Shown one piece after another: positions 8,359-17,839 of a stretch of 64,000 bases of DNA. The stretch lies in NCBI RefSeq assembly GCF_003664325.1, contig NZ_RCDA01000002.1:124001-188000 (forward strand), read 5' to 3'. Position numbers and translations under genes: made by a program. Each line of letters starts with the position of its first letter. Position 1 is the first letter of the stretch. The notes beneath the pieces were generated by a model, which saw only the letters and a program-made list of their open reading frames with translations, ran no database searches and was not told where the DNA came from. Source of the DNA: Alkalispirillum mobile. GTDB lineage: Bacteria > Pseudomonadota > Gammaproteobacteria > Nitrococcales > Halorhodospiraceae.

Positions 8359-9679
8359 GGGGGGCCTCCGGGGCGATTCGGGCCTGCCAGGCCCGGGTGC
8401 GTGCCAGGATGTCGGCCTCGTCCAGGGTGGTGAGGCGGCGCTCATTGAGCAGCAGCCGGCCCGCCACCCAGACGTGGCTGACTTTGTCCCGCTGGCTGGT
8501 GTAGACCAGTTGCGAGACCGGGTTGTAGAGCGGTTCACTCTCCAGGCCGGAGAGGTCGATGGCGCACAGGTCGGCGTACTTGCCGGGGGTGAGCGAGCCG
8601 ATCTCCTCGTCCAGGCCCAGGGCGCGGGCCCCGTCCAGGGTCGCCATGCGCAACGCCCGGTGGGCGGGCAGGGCGGCCGCATTGCCGCTGGCCGCCTTGG
8701 CCAGCAGGGCCGCGGTGCGCACCTCGCCCAGCAGGTCCAGGTCGTTGTTGCTGGCCGCACCGTCGGTGCCAATAGCCACGTTGATGCCGCGGTGCTGCAT
8801 CTCGTGCACCGGGCAGAAGCCGCTGGCCAGCTTGAGGTTGGACTCGGGGCAGTGCACCACGTGGACACCGGTTTCCGCGATGCGGTCCAACTCGTCGCTG
8901 TTCAGCTGGGTCATGTGTACGGCGATCAGCGACGGGTTCAGCAGGCCCAATCGGTCCAGCCGCTCCAGCGGGCGCTGACCGGTGGTGGCGACGCTTTCCA
9001 TCACCTCGCCGGCGGTCTCATGCACGTGCATGTGGATGCGGGTGTCCAGCTGATCGGCCAGCACGCGGATCCGCTCCAGCCACTGCGGCGAGACGGTATA
9101 GGGGGCGTGGGGCGCGAACACGGTGCTGATGTGCGGGTGATTGCGCCAGGCGTCGTGCAGGGCCAGGCCCTTGTCCAGGTAGTCCTCCGGGCCACTGCCG
9201 TAGGGCGTGGGCATGTCGATGACGATCATGCCCAGCACCGCGCGCATCCCCACCCGGTCCGCGAGCCGGCCGGTGACTTCCGGGAAGAAGTACATATCGG
9301 AGAAACAGGTGGTGCCGCCGCGCAGCATCTCCGCCATGGCCAGCTCGGCACCGTCGTGCACGAAGTCCGCTGAGACGTGCTTGCCCTCCGCCGGCCAGAT
9401 ATGGTCCTGCAGCCAGGTCATCAGGGGCAGGTCGTCCGCCAGGCCCCGCATCAGGCTCATGGCGTTGTGGGTGTGGGCGTTGACCAGCCCGGGGATCAGC
9501 GCGTGGGTGGCCAGCTGCTGGTGCCGATCGGCCTGGTACTGCTGCTCCGCCTGCGCGGTGGGCAGGCAGTCGATGATGCGCCCGTCGCGGATGGCCACGG
9601 TATGGTGGGACAAGGTGGTGCCTTCCGGCTCAACGGGGATCACCCAGCGGGCGGAAACCAGGCTGTCGACCTTCTGCAT
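8351..9679 (-). CDS. mtaD: 5'-methylthioadenosine/S-adenosylhomocysteine deaminase (TRZ/ATZ amidohydrolase)
   Basis: 442 residues. Amidohydrolase that deaminates MTA and SAH to the inosine derivatives in methionine-cycle salvage. Metal ligands are visible as the HxH in [14 protein letters not shown], histidines in IHMHVHE and [14 protein letters not shown], and the aspartate in [15 protein letters not shown]. The start ATG at 9679 lies about 155 bp from the divergent mtnA, the next enzyme type in MTA salvage. It is the first gene of a three-gene minus-strand unit with ubiG and mupP, linked by 4-8 bp overlaps. The pseudomonad equivalent has the same neighbours. Confidence 0.92.
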   Translation of the reverse strand: MQKVDSLVSARWVIPVEPEGTTLSHHTVAIRDGRIIDCLPTAQAEQQYQADRHQQLATHALIPGLVNAHTHNAMSLMRGLADDLPLMTWLQDHIWPAEGKHVSADFVHDGAELAMAEMLRGGTTCFSDMYFFPEVTGRLADRVGMRAVLGMIVIDMPTPYGSGPEDYLDKGLALHDAWRNHPHISTVFAPHAPYTVSPQWLERIRVLADQLDTRIHMHVHETAGEVMESVATTGQRPLERLDRLGLLNPSLIAVHMTQLNSDELDRIAETGVHVVHCPESNLKLASGFCPVHEMQHRGINVAIGTDGAASNNDLDLLGEVRTAALLAKAASGNAAALPAHRALRMATLDGARALGLDEEIGSLTPGKYADLCAIDLSGLESEPLYNPVSQLVYTSQRDKVSHVWVAGRLLLNERRLTTLDEADILARTRAWQARIAPEAPHD

Positions 9680-9773
9680 CGTGTCTTTCTCCGGGTGTCG
9701 CGTCGGATGCCGGCTATTGTGGCACCAACGGGCCGCCCCGGGAAATTGCCGAACCCCGTTCGTCCGCCAGCCG

Positions 9774-9801
9774 AGGCGATACCCAGCCCAGGCGATACAA
9801 T
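9774..9801 (+). promoter_or_regulatory. Two 9-bp direct repeats overlapping a possible mtnA -10 box
   Basis: AGGCGATAC occurs at 9774-9782 and again at 9790-9798, 16 bp apart. The second copy runs into TACAAT (9796-9801), a good -10 match about 35 bp upstream of the mtnA ATG. No convincing -35 hexamer is present 17 bp upstream, which fits a promoter that needs an activator bound to the repeats. This is an inference from sequence only. Confidence 0.35.
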
Positions 9802-9835
9802 GGGCCATCAAGGATGCAACCGAATCGGAGTGCCC

Positions 9836-10876
9836 ATGCCCCGCAACGACACCGTACGCGCCCTGGACTGGCAGGGTGACCATCTGCGGCTGCTGGACCA
9901 GCGCCGCTTGCCGGTGGAGACCACCTGGCTCGACTGCCGTACCGCCCCGGAGACGGCCGACGCCATCCGCGACATGGTGGTGCGGGGGGCGCCGGCCATC
10001 GGCATTGCCGCCGCTTACGGTGTGGTGCTCGCGGCCCGCTCGGCGCTGCGCCGGCAGCCGGAGGACTGGCGGGGGGCCATGGCCAACGACCTGACACGCC
10101 TGCGCACTGCCCGGCCCACCGCGGTCAACCTGTTCTGGGCCCTGGACCGCATGCAGCGGATGATCGACAGTGATCCGACCGACCCGCTGCAGGTGCTGGA
10201 GGCCGAGGCGGTCGCCATTCACCAGGAGGACCTGGCGGCCAACCGCCGCATGGGCCACCTGGGGGCCCAGCTGATCCCCGCGGGTGCCCGCGTGCTGACC
10301 CATTGCAACACCGGCTCGCTGGCCACCGGGGGCTACGGCACCGCGCTGGGGGTGATCCGCAGTGCCTGGGCCGGCAAGGGCCTGGCCGCTGTGTACGCCG
10401 ACGAAACCCGCCCCTGGCTGCAGGGGGCAAGGCTGACCGCCTGGGAACTGGTGGCCGACGCCATCCCGGTGAAGCTGATCGCCGAGGGGGCGGCGCCGCT
10501 GCTCATGCAGCGTGGTGAGGTGGACTGGGTGATTGTCGGCGCCGACCGGGTGGCGGCCAACGGCGATACCGCCAACAAGATTGGCACCTACGCGCTGGCC
10601 CTGGCCTGCAAGGCGCACGGGGTGAAATTCATGGTGGTGGCCCCCTCCAGCACCATCGACCTGGACTGCCTGAGTGGGGAGGATATCCCCATCGAGGAGC
10701 GCCCCGCGGAGGAACTGCTTTATATGAACGGGCGGCGGGTGGCCGCCGAGGGGGCAGGGGCCTGGAATCCCGTGTTCGATATCACTCCCGCGGAGCTGAT
10801 CGACGTGCTGGTCACCGAACGTGGCGTGGTGAGCGATTTCGTCGGCAAGGGGGTCAGTGCGCTGTTCGATATCTGA
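9836..10876 (+). CDS. mtnA: S-methyl-5-thioribose-1-phosphate isomerase
   Basis: 346 residues from the ATG at 9836. MtnA converts MTR-1-phosphate to methylthioribulose-1-phosphate in methionine salvage. Family motifs are [17 protein letters not shown], the active-site cysteine in [21 protein letters not shown], and the aspartate in [19 protein letters not shown]. The C-terminus [17 protein letters not shown] is typical. It is divergent from mtaD, which acts on the same nucleoside. The rest of the MTR pathway (mtnBCD) is not in the window. The frame is open upstream of 9836, but the extra part is not conserved-looking. Confidence 0.94.
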   Translation: MPRNDTVRALDWQGDHLRLLDQRRLPVETTWLDCRTAPETADAIRDMVVRGAPAIGIAAAYGVVLAARSALRRQPEDWRGAMANDLTRLRTARPTAVNLFWALDRMQRMIDSDPTDPLQVLEAEAVAIHQEDLAANRRMGHLGAQLIPAGARVLTHCNTGSLATGGYGTALGVIRSAWAGKGLAAVYADETRPWLQGARLTAWELVADAIPVKLIAEGAAPLLMQRGEVDWVIVGADRVAANGDTANKIGTYALALACKAHGVKFMVVAPSSTIDLDCLSGEDIPIEERPAEELLYMNGRRVAAEGAGAWNPVFDITPAELIDVLVTERGVVSDFVGKGVSALFDI

Positions 10877-10947
10877 CGCGCCCGGAACACCGGTCGCCGC
10901 CCCTTGGCTACACTCCGGGCAACAGCCGGCAAGGGGAAGGTATTGCC

Positions 10948-12345
10948 ATGAAGGAGCAGCAGTTCGATACCGTCGTGATCGGTAGCGGGCCCGGCGGTGA
11001 AGGGGCGGCACTGACGCTGTCCAAGGGCGGCAAGCGAGTTGCGGTGGTGGAGGCCCACTCGGAGGTGGGGGGTGGTTGCACCCACTGGGGCACCATCCCG
11101 TCCAAGGCGCTGCGGCACAACGTGCGCCGGATGATGGAGTACAACACCAACCCGCTGTTTCACGACGTGGGCGCCCCGAAGCGGCTGTCCTTCCCCCGGG
11201 TGCTGCGTTTCGCCCAGCAGGTGGTCAACCGGCAAGTGGGGCTGCGGGCGAACTACTACAGCCGGAACGATATCCCGGTGATCCACGGGCGGGCCCGGTT
11301 CATCGACGAGCACACCCTGGAGGTGCAGGGTGCCGAGGGCAAGGTGGTGCGCCTGCACGCGGAGCGCTTTCTGATCGCCACCGGCTCCCGTCCCTACCGC
11401 CCCGACGGCGTGCCCTTTGACCACCCCCGGGTCTGTGACAGCGACAAGGTCCTCTCCCTGGCGCACACCCCGCGGACCATCGCCATCTTCGGCGCCGGCG
11501 TGATCGGTTGCGAGTACGCCTCCATTTTCCGCGGGCTCGGGGTCAAGGTGGACCTGATCGACAACCGCGAGCGGCTCCTGACCTTCCTGGATAACGAGAT
11601 CTCCGATGCGCTCAGCTACCACCTGCGGGAACAGGGCGTGATCATCCGTCACGACGAGTCCTTCACCGGGGTGGATGCCCACGACGACCACGTCCGTGTC
11701 CATCTGGATTCCGGCAAGCAGATCAAGGCCGACATCCTGCTCTGGGCCAACGGGCGCAGTGGCAACTCGGAGGACATGGGGCTGGAGGCACTGGGAATAG
11801 AGCCGAACAGCCGGGGGCAGCTGCAGGTGAACGAGAACTACCAGACGGCCCAGGCCCACATCTACGCGGTGGGCGATGTCATTGGCTACCCCAGCCTGGC
11901 CAGTGCGGCCTTTGACCAGGGGCGCTTTGCCGCCTCGCACATGCTGAATGGCCGCTGCGATTACCGGCTGGTTCAGAATATTCCCACCGGTATCTACACC
12001 ATCCCGGAGATCAGTTCGGTGGGCAGCACCGAGCAGGAGTTGACTGCCGCCAAGGTGCCCTACGAGGTCGGGCACGCCTTCTTCAAGGACCTGGCCCGGG
12101 CGCAGATCGCCGGCCAGAACGCGGGCATGCTGAAGCTGCTCTTTCACCCCGAGACCCTGGAACTGCTGGGCATCCACTGTTTCGGGGACCAGGCCGCGGA
12201 GATTGTGCACATTGGCCAGGCCATCATGGCCCAGCCCGGAGAGGCCAATACGCTGATGTACTTCCTGACCACCACCTTCAACTACCCGACCATGGCCGAG
12301 GCCTACCGGGTGGCGGCGCTGAACGGCTACAACCGCCTGCGCTGA
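10948..12345 (+). CDS. sthA: Soluble pyridine nucleotide transhydrogenase
   Basis: 465 residues. FAD flavoprotein that moves hydride between NADPH and NAD+ in the cytosol. The N-terminal FAD motif is [13 protein letters not shown]. The active-site segment [17 protein letters not shown] has a single cysteine, as in E. coli SthA and unlike dihydrolipoamide dehydrogenases, which have CX4C. The NAD(P) motif is [18 protein letters not shown] and the second FAD contact is [23 protein letters not shown] Shine-Dalgarno (AAGGGGAAGG) precedes the ATG. It is convergent with the NfeD-like gene with no gap between the stops. Confidence 0.96.
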   Translation: MKEQQFDTVVIGSGPGGEGAALTLSKGGKRVAVVEAHSEVGGGCTHWGTIPSKALRHNVRRMMEYNTNPLFHDVGAPKRLSFPRVLRFAQQVVNRQVGLRANYYSRNDIPVIHGRARFIDEHTLEVQGAEGKVVRLHAERFLIATGSRPYRPDGVPFDHPRVCDSDKVLSLAHTPRTIAIFGAGVIGCEYASIFRGLGVKVDLIDNRERLLTFLDNEISDALSYHLREQGVIIRHDESFTGVDAHDDHVRVHLDSGKQIKADILLWANGRSGNSEDMGLEALGIEPNSRGQLQVNENYQTAQAHIYAVGDVIGYPSLASAAFDQGRFAASHMLNGRCDYRLVQNIPTGIYTIPEISSVGSTEQELTAAKVPYEVGHAFFKDLARAQIAGQNAGMLKLLFHPETLELLGIHCFGDQAAEIVHIGQAIMAQPGEANTLMYFLTTTFNYPTMAEAYRVAALNGYNRLR

Positions 12346-12741
12346 TCAACGCCGGTCTGCATCCGCATCGGCTGGTCGTACCTGCAACGTCAGGCCCTCG
12401 GCGTCGACGATGCGCACTTTCGCCCCGCGAGGGATCGGGGCGTTGTCGATACTGCGGGCGCGCCAGCTCTCGCCCCGAATATGCACCCGCCCGACGGGGG
12501 CGAGCGCGGTGCTCACCCGGGCGGTACCGCCGATCAGGGCCTGCCCGCCGTAGGGGGCGTCGTGATCCAGTGCCGGTCGGTACAGCGGGTAGAGCAGCAC
12601 GTCCTTAACCAGCCAGACGAGAAAGAGCGTGCCGGCGGTCCTGCCGCTCACCCAGCCGGCGGACCAGGCCCACCACCCCAGGCAGGCGATGAGCAGCAGG
12701 CCGGGGAGTTGCAGCAGCGTGTAACGGACCAGGGGGCTCAT
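12346..12741 (-). CDS. NfeD-like membrane protein
   Basis: About 131 residues. I chose the ATG at 12741 because GGAG sits 8 bases upstream; a GTG at 12756 would add five residues. Two hydrophobic helices lie at the N-terminus (LLQLPGLLLIACLGWWAW and a second near TLFLVWLVKDVLLYPLY). A C-terminal OB-like beta domain follows, with GGTARVSTALAPVGRVHIRGESWRA. NfeD proteins usually partner with stomatin/SPFH proteins in membrane quality control, but no SPFH gene is next to it here. The charged tail ends DADADRR. Confidence 0.78.
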   Translation of the reverse strand: MSPLVRYTLLQLPGLLLIACLGWWAWSAGWVSGRTAGTLFLVWLVKDVLLYPLYRPALDHDAPYGGQALIGGTARVSTALAPVGRVHIRGESWRARSIDNAPIPRGAKVRIVDAEGLTLQVRPADADADRR

Positions 12742-12819
12742 GCACGGTACTCCCACGGGTGACTTCGCGGCAGGGCCTGGGGCAGAGTGTCGGGTAGCTG
12801 CCGAGCCACAGGGGGTTCA

Positions 12820-13233
12820 ATGGAGATCACCTACCGCGACGATGCCAGGCCCACCCCGGAGCAGGCAATCGCGCTCTATCGCCGCACCACGCTGGGCCCG
12901 CGCCGGCCGGTGGACCGCCCGGATATCTTCCGGGGCATGTTGGACAACGCCAGCATCATGATAACCGCCTGGTGCGGCGATCGCCTCGTGGGGGTGGCCC
13001 GGACGCTGACTGACTACGACTACGTGGCCTACCTGGCCGATCTTGCGGTGGACGAGGCCTTCCAGGGTCGCGGCATCGGTCGGCGCCTGATCGACGAGAC
13101 ACGCCAGCGTCTGGGGGCCGAGTGTCAGATCGTGCTGCTCGCAGCGCCCCAGGCCAATGACTACTATCGAAAGTTAGGGTTCGAGCACAATCCGAGAGCC
13201 TGGATGCTGCAGGGCGGAGACAATAACGGCTGA
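12820..13233 (+). CDS. GNAT family N-acetyltransferase
   Basis: 137 residues. The ATG at 12820 is preceded by AGGGGG at a 4-base spacing; a GTG at 12787 is possible but has no such site. The acetyl-CoA binding motif A region reads LADLAVDEAFQGRGIGRRLIDETRQR and contains the Q/RxxGxG/A signature. The tail YYRKLGFEHNPRAW is typical of the fold. The acceptor substrate is unknown. It is first in a plus-strand series with the divergent SDR and the gamma-glutamyltransferase-like gene (gaps 15 and 18 bp), so an operon is likely. Confidence 0.87.
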   Translation: MEITYRDDARPTPEQAIALYRRTTLGPRRPVDRPDIFRGMLDNASIMITAWCGDRLVGVARTLTDYDYVAYLADLAVDEAFQGRGIGRRLIDETRQRLGAECQIVLLAAPQANDYYRKLGFEHNPRAWMLQGGDNNG

Positions 13234-13248
13234 TCGCCGGGAGGGGAT

Positions 13249-14037
13249 ATGGACCTGGGGCTGCAAGGCCGCAACGCCATTGTGCTGGGTGCCGGCCGGG
13301 GGCTGGGGCGGGCGATTGCCCTTGCCTTGGTTCGTGAGGGAGCGAACGTGCTGGTCTGTGCCCGCCACCAGGAAAGCCTTGAGAAGACGGCGCACACCCT
13401 GCATGAGACGGGCCCGGGGCGGGTGGCCGTTCACGCCGCGGACCTGGGCGAGCCTTCGGCGGCGACGGCCATCCATTCCGCCGCGGCGGAGCAGTTGGGG
13501 CCGGTGGATGTCCTGGTCAACAATAGCGGCGGTCCGCCCCCGGGGCCCATCGCGGATGCGGCCAGGGCCACTTGGCAAGCACAGTTCCAAGCCATGGTGT
13601 TACCGGTTTTCGAGCTGACGGCGCTGTGTCTGCCGGACATGCGGAGCAGGGGCTGGGGGCGAGTCCTTACGGTTGTGTCCAGCGGTGTCGAGCAGCCCAT
13701 TCCCAACCTGGGGCTGTCGAACGGGCTGCGCAGCAGCATCGTGGGCTGGAGCAAAACGCTGGCCAACGAGGTGGGTGGCGATGGCATTACCGTCAACTGC
13801 CTGGCGCCGGGCCGGGTGGCCACGGACCGGACGCGGCAGATTGACCAGGCAAACGCCGAGCGGCAGGGCCTGCCGTTGGAAACGGTGCAACGCCAGTCGC
13901 AGGCGCAGATCCCGTTAGGCCGCTACGGGGCCCCGGGGGAGTTCGGTGACACCGCGGCGTTCCTCGTCTCCGAGCGGGGCGGTTACATTACCGGCAGCGT
14001 CATCCGGGTGGATGGCGGGCTGGTCAAATCGGTGTAG
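13249..14037 (+). CDS. Divergent SDR family oxidoreductase without the YxxxK motif
   Basis: 262 residues. Rossmann-fold protein of the FabG-like superfamily with the cofactor motif GAGRGLGRAIA near 11-21 and LVNNSGGPPPGP near 85-96. Where the catalytic Tyr-x-x-x-Lys should lie, the sequence is NLGLSNGLRSSIVGWSKTLA, so the tyrosine is replaced. The C-terminal half (ITVNCLAPGRVATDRT, and GGYITGSVIRVDGGLVKSV at the end) is fully family-like. A subgroup of SDRs with an LSN(A/G)LR motif exists, so this looks like a conserved divergent branch rather than a mutation. Function unknown. It lies between the GNAT and ggt-like genes on the same strand. Confidence 0.85.
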   Translation: MDLGLQGRNAIVLGAGRGLGRAIALALVREGANVLVCARHQESLEKTAHTLHETGPGRVAVHAADLGEPSAATAIHSAAAEQLGPVDVLVNNSGGPPPGPIADAARATWQAQFQAMVLPVFELTALCLPDMRSRGWGRVLTVVSSGVEQPIPNLGLSNGLRSSIVGWSKTLANEVGGDGITVNCLAPGRVATDRTRQIDQANAERQGLPLETVQRQSQAQIPLGRYGAPGEFGDTAAFLVSERGGYITGSVIRVDGGLVKSV

Positions 14038-14055
14038 CTGGAGGAGGGGCACCCT

Positions 14056-15642
14056 ATGCGGTTCCAGAATCCGTTCACGTCGCGGCGCAGCCCGGTGCTG
14101 GCGGACAACGTGGTGGCCACGTCCCACCCTTTGGCCGCACAGGCCGGGCTGGACGCCATGGCCCGTGGCGGGAACGCGGTGGATGCGGCCCTGGCCGCGG
14201 CCATCACCCTGACCGTGGTGGAGCCCACCGGTAACGGAGTGGGCAGCGATGCCTTCGCGATTGTGCACGATGGTCGAAGATTACACGGCCTCAATGCCAG
14301 CGGCCGCGCCCCGGCGGCCTGGAGCCCGGAATACTTTATCGGCCACGATGCCATGCCCGCCGTGGGCTGGGACTCGGTGACCACCCCTGGTGCGGTATCC
14401 GCCTGGGTGGCCTTGTCCAAACGGTTCGGCGCCTTGCCCTTCGAGCGGTTGTTCGAGCGGGCGGTGGTGCTGGCGGAAGAGGGCTTTCTGGTCTCACCGG
14501 TCATCGCCACCCTGTGGGCCAACGGGGCTAACAGGTTGGGTGACCAGCCCGGCTTTGCCGGGGCGTTTCTCCCGGACGGGCGGCCGCCGCGCGCGGGGGA
14601 GCGCTTCCGCCACCCGGCGCTCGCCGACACCCTGCGCCATATCGCCGAGTCGGGCGGTGAGGCGTTCTACCGCGGGCGGCTGGCCCGGCGCATTGCCGGT
14701 GCCGCGCGGGAGCACGGCGCGGCGCTTACCGAGGCGGACCTGGCGGGTCACCGGCCGGAGTGGGTGGACACCCTGGCTGTCCGCTACCGGGGGCGTCAGG
14801 CCCACGAGCTGCCGCCTAACGGGCAGGGCCTGGCGGCCCTTATCGCCCTGGGTATCCTGGAACGGACCGAGATGCCGGAAGTGGCCCCGGACAGCGTGCC
14901 CGGGCTGCACCTGCAGATCGAGGCCATGAAACTGGCCCTGGCGGACACCCAGGCCTACGTCGGTGATCCGGCGGCCATGACGGTGCCGCCCGAGACCCTG
15001 CTGGGCCCCACCTACCTGGACCGTCGCGCTACCCAGATCGACCGGCGGGTGGCAGGGGACCCGGGGTACGGTGTGCCGAGCCCCGGGGGGACGGTCTACC
15101 TCACCACCGCCGATGCCGAAGGCCGGATGGTTTCGTTCATCCAGTCCAATTTCCTCGGGTTCGGCTCCGGGGTGGTTGTGCCGGGCACCGGGATCAGTCT
15201 GCAGAACCGGGGGGCGGGGTTTGTCCTGACGCCGGGCCATCCTAACCAGGTGGGGTCGCGAAAACGGCCTTTTCACACCATCATCCCCGGTTTCCTGACC
15301 CACCCCGACGGCACCCCGCTGACCAGTTACGGCGTGATGGGCGGCCCCATGCAAGCCCAGGGGCATGTCCAGATGGCGGTGCGGCTGGTGGACTTCGACC
15401 AGAGCCCCCAGACCGCTTGCGATGCCCCGCGTTGGCGGGTGTTGGGCGGCCGCCAGGTGGCGGTGGAGGCCACGCTGCCGCAGCGGACCGTGCGGGGGCT
15501 GACGGAGTTGGGCCACGAGCTGAGTGTGGAGGCGCCGGAGGCCGCCTTCGGTTTCGGCGGGGCCCAGATCATCCAGCGCCTGGGCGACGGTTACGTGGCC
15601 GGCTCCGATCCGCGCAAGGACGGTCAGGCCGTCGGCTTCTGA
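14056..15642 (+). CDS. Gamma-glutamyltransferase-like Ntn hydrolase (YwrD type)
   Basis: 528 residues. Ntn-hydrolase of the gamma-glutamyltransferase family, which self-cleaves before a catalytic threonine. The start has a strong GGAGGAGGGG site. Family motifs are ATSHPLAAQAGLDAMARGGNAVDAALAA and EPTGNGVGSDAFAIV. The likely cleavage point is T346 in SPGGTVYLTTADAEG, followed by MVSFIQSNFLGFGSGVVVPGTGISLQNRG. The motif TVYL replaces the TTHxS of classical Ggt, which places it with YwrD-like members whose substrates are less clear. No signal peptide is visible, so it is probably cytosolic. It is convergent with the TRAP transporter operon. Confidence 0.88.
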   Translation: MRFQNPFTSRRSPVLADNVVATSHPLAAQAGLDAMARGGNAVDAALAAAITLTVVEPTGNGVGSDAFAIVHDGRRLHGLNASGRAPAAWSPEYFIGHDAMPAVGWDSVTTPGAVSAWVALSKRFGALPFERLFERAVVLAEEGFLVSPVIATLWANGANRLGDQPGFAGAFLPDGRPPRAGERFRHPALADTLRHIAESGGEAFYRGRLARRIAGAAREHGAALTEADLAGHRPEWVDTLAVRYRGRQAHELPPNGQGLAALIALGILERTEMPEVAPDSVPGLHLQIEAMKLALADTQAYVGDPAAMTVPPETLLGPTYLDRRATQIDRRVAGDPGYGVPSPGGTVYLTTADAEGRMVSFIQSNFLGFGSGVVVPGTGISLQNRGAGFVLTPGHPNQVGSRKRPFHTIIPGFLTHPDGTPLTSYGVMGGPMQAQGHVQMAVRLVDFDQSPQTACDAPRWRVLGGRQVAVEATLPQRTVRGLTELGHELSVEAPEAAFGFGGAQIIQRLGDGYVAGSDPRKDGQAVGF

Positions 15643-15664
15643 CCCGCGACCCGCCTGAGGCGCT

Positions 15665-17713
15665 TTACCCTGCAGCATCAGCGCTGGGTGCCAGCGGCCG
15701 GGCCTGCAATACGCGCCCGGTGCGCCAAAGGCCCCAGCCGGCCAGCGCCAGTACCGGCACCGCGACCGCCCACCCCACGCGCTCATCCGGATACAGCACG
15801 ACCACCAGGCTCAGCAGGCCCAGCCCCAGACGAAAGCCCCAATCCCTGGCCCGGCTCCCCTCGAAACGGCCCTGGAATGTGAAAATGACCCCCAGTGTGC
15901 CGATCAGTAGCAGGCCGAATGCGGGCAATTGCGCCACGCCCGGTTCCAAGACCAGACCGGGCCGGGTGAACACCCCTACTATCAGGATGAGCAGCGGCAC
16001 GCAGAGCCCCAGCGCCGAGATCATGGTCTGCACGAAGGGCGCTTCGGCAATCCGCGAGGTGACGGCGGCCACCAGGGAGGTCGGGGGCGACAGCTCGCCG
16101 AAGGCCGCGACCAGGAAGGCGAAGAAGTGCGCCACCCAGGGGTCCACCCCCGCTCGGATCATGAACGGGGTCACCACCACGGCGACGATGATATACGTGG
16201 GGGCGACCGGCAGCCCCATGCCCACCAGGTAACCGAACGCGAAGGCCACCAGCACCATCAGGGACAGGTGGGCACCGGCCGTCTCCATCAGCAGGATACC
16301 GACCTTGGTGGGGACCCCGGTGATCGTGAACGTGGCGGTGAGGATGCCCAGGGTGGCCAGCAGGACGGTCAGCTCGGCGGTGTTGGTGGAAAAGGTCTCG
16401 ATCAGCCGGATGAAGGGCCGGAACAGGGTCCGGAGCCGCTCCAGGGTCAAAAGCCGCCCGAACTGCCTCCGCAGTGCCCAGAAAAAGCGCGCCAGGAAGA
16501 GGCTCGCCAGGGCCAGGAACAGCCCCATGAACACCAGCTGCGCGGATGACATGGCCGCGCGCCGCTCCACGCCCATGAACCAGATCAGCCCGATCACGGC
16601 GAGCGCGTAGGCTGAGAGATTGACGATGTCCACCCAGTTGATGGGCTCCTTGCGTGGAGCGACTTCCCGCTGCATGTAGCGTCCAGCCAGCAGGTAGACG
16701 GCCACGCTGACACCGATGAAGTAGAGGATCGCCGGGGCGAAGCCCCGCGCCACCACGTCGAAGTAGCTGACGCGCATGTACTCGGCCATCAGGAACGCAC
16801 CAATGCCCATCAGCGGCGGCATCAGCTGCCCCCCCAGGGACGAGGCGGTCTCGACGGCGGCCGCCTTTACCCGCGGAAAACCCGCCCGGATCAGGACCGG
16901 GATGGTGGCCGAGCCGGTGGTCGCCGCATTCGCGGCGCCGCTGCCGGATACCGCTGCCACCGAGAAGCTGCCTATCACCGCAGCCTGCGGCAGCAGCCGG
17001 GGTGCGCGGGTGGCCAGTCGCGAGCTGCCGGCCAGTATCGACTCGATACAGCCGAAGGCCCGCAGGGCGGCGAGCACCAGCATGAACGAGCCGATCAGCG
17101 TCAGGCCGAGCTGTGGCAGGCGTTCGAACACCCCCGTGGAGATCTCCAGGCTGGTGGCCGTCAAAATGCGGTTCCAGCTCATGCCCGGGTGGTTGAACAT
17201 GCCGGGTACGAACTGCCCGTAGGCGGTATACAGGATGAGCAGTGCGATCACGATGGCCAGGGCCAGGTAGCGTCGGCGGGTGTACTCCAGGGTTAGCGCC
17301 ACCACGATGCCACCGGCCACCTTGTCGGCGTCATTCCAGAACCCCACCCGGTAAACGCGGATCTGCTCGAACTCGGTGACGAGGTAGTATGAGGCGTAGA
17401 CCAACGCCCCGGCGTAGACGATACCGATCAGGGTGGCGATCAGCGGCGGCAGCAGGGGGTAGAGATTGTCGTGGCGCAGGTCGTTGATGAAGGCGATCGC
17501 CACCGCGATCGGCACCATGGTGACGGCCAGCAGCGTGGCGCCCCCCGCGCCGGTGAAGTAATAGATGCTGAGATAGCCGAAGAAATAGAGCGACAGGCCG
17601 TAGAACAGCAGTTGGGAAAGGATGTGGCAACCTTGGTGCACCGGGCTCCGCCGGCGCGAGGCGTCGACTTGAGGGGGTGCGCCCGCCTTGCTCGTCGCTT
17701 GCTGTTGGCTCAT
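15665..17713 (-). CDS. TRAP transporter fused permease (4TM/12TM), TAXI type
   Basis: 682 residues, almost all hydrophobic helices. The N-terminal part is the small DctQ-like subunit fused to the large DctM-like one, as is usual for TAXI-TRAP systems. The large subunit shows conserved stretches SGAANAATTGSATIPVLIRAG, SLGGQLMPPLMGIGAFLMAEY and GELSPPTSLVAAVTSRIAEAPF. Na+ or H+ driven import into the cytosol is the family role. It follows the solute-binding protein gene on the same strand, with a 126-bp gap that contains a perfect hairpin. A short soluble tail ends PLAPSADAAG. Confidence 0.93.
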   Translation of the reverse strand: MSQQQATSKAGAPPQVDASRRRSPVHQGCHILSQLLFYGLSLYFFGYLSIYYFTGAGGATLLAVTMVPIAVAIAFINDLRHDNLYPLLPPLIATLIGIVYAGALVYASYYLVTEFEQIRVYRVGFWNDADKVAGGIVVALTLEYTRRRYLALAIVIALLILYTAYGQFVPGMFNHPGMSWNRILTATSLEISTGVFERLPQLGLTLIGSFMLVLAALRAFGCIESILAGSSRLATRAPRLLPQAAVIGSFSVAAVSGSGAANAATTGSATIPVLIRAGFPRVKAAAVETASSLGGQLMPPLMGIGAFLMAEYMRVSYFDVVARGFAPAILYFIGVSVAVYLLAGRYMQREVAPRKEPINWVDIVNLSAYALAVIGLIWFMGVERRAAMSSAQLVFMGLFLALASLFLARFFWALRRQFGRLLTLERLRTLFRPFIRLIETFSTNTAELTVLLATLGILTATFTITGVPTKVGILLMETAGAHLSLMVLVAFAFGYLVGMGLPVAPTYIIVAVVVTPFMIRAGVDPWVAHFFAFLVAAFGELSPPTSLVAAVTSRIAEAPFVQTMISALGLCVPLLILIVGVFTRPGLVLEPGVAQLPAFGLLLIGTLGVIFTFQGRFEGSRARDWGFRLGLGLLSLVVVLYPDERVGWAVAVPVLALAGWGLWRTGRVLQARPLAPSADAAG

Positions 17714-17788
17714 TGCCTGGCCCGGTCCGGGAAGGCCCGCCGCGCTCCACCAGCGGAGGCGACGGGCAGAGGGATGAATGGTCAGGCA

Positions 17789-17810
17789 ACGGGCGGCGCT
17801 AGCCGCCCGT
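17789..17810 (-). promoter_or_regulatory. Perfect hairpin between TRAP binding-protein and permease genes
   Basis: ACGGGCGGC (17789-17797) and GCCGCCCGT (17802-17810) form a 9-bp GC stem with a 4-base loop. There is no U-run on the minus strand after it, so it is unlikely to be a complete terminator. Placed between binding protein and permease, it may protect or process the upstream mRNA so that the binding protein is made in excess. That is an inference from position. Confidence 0.5.
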
Positions 17811-17839
17811 CCGGTTCAGCCCGGCAGGGTCGGCGGGCC

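Noticed and set aside
9680-11011. Upstream extension of the mtaD frame to 11011 and of the mtnA frame to 9377
   Set aside because: The extensions run antisense to or over the divergent neighbour; conserved N-termini begin at 9679 and 9836.
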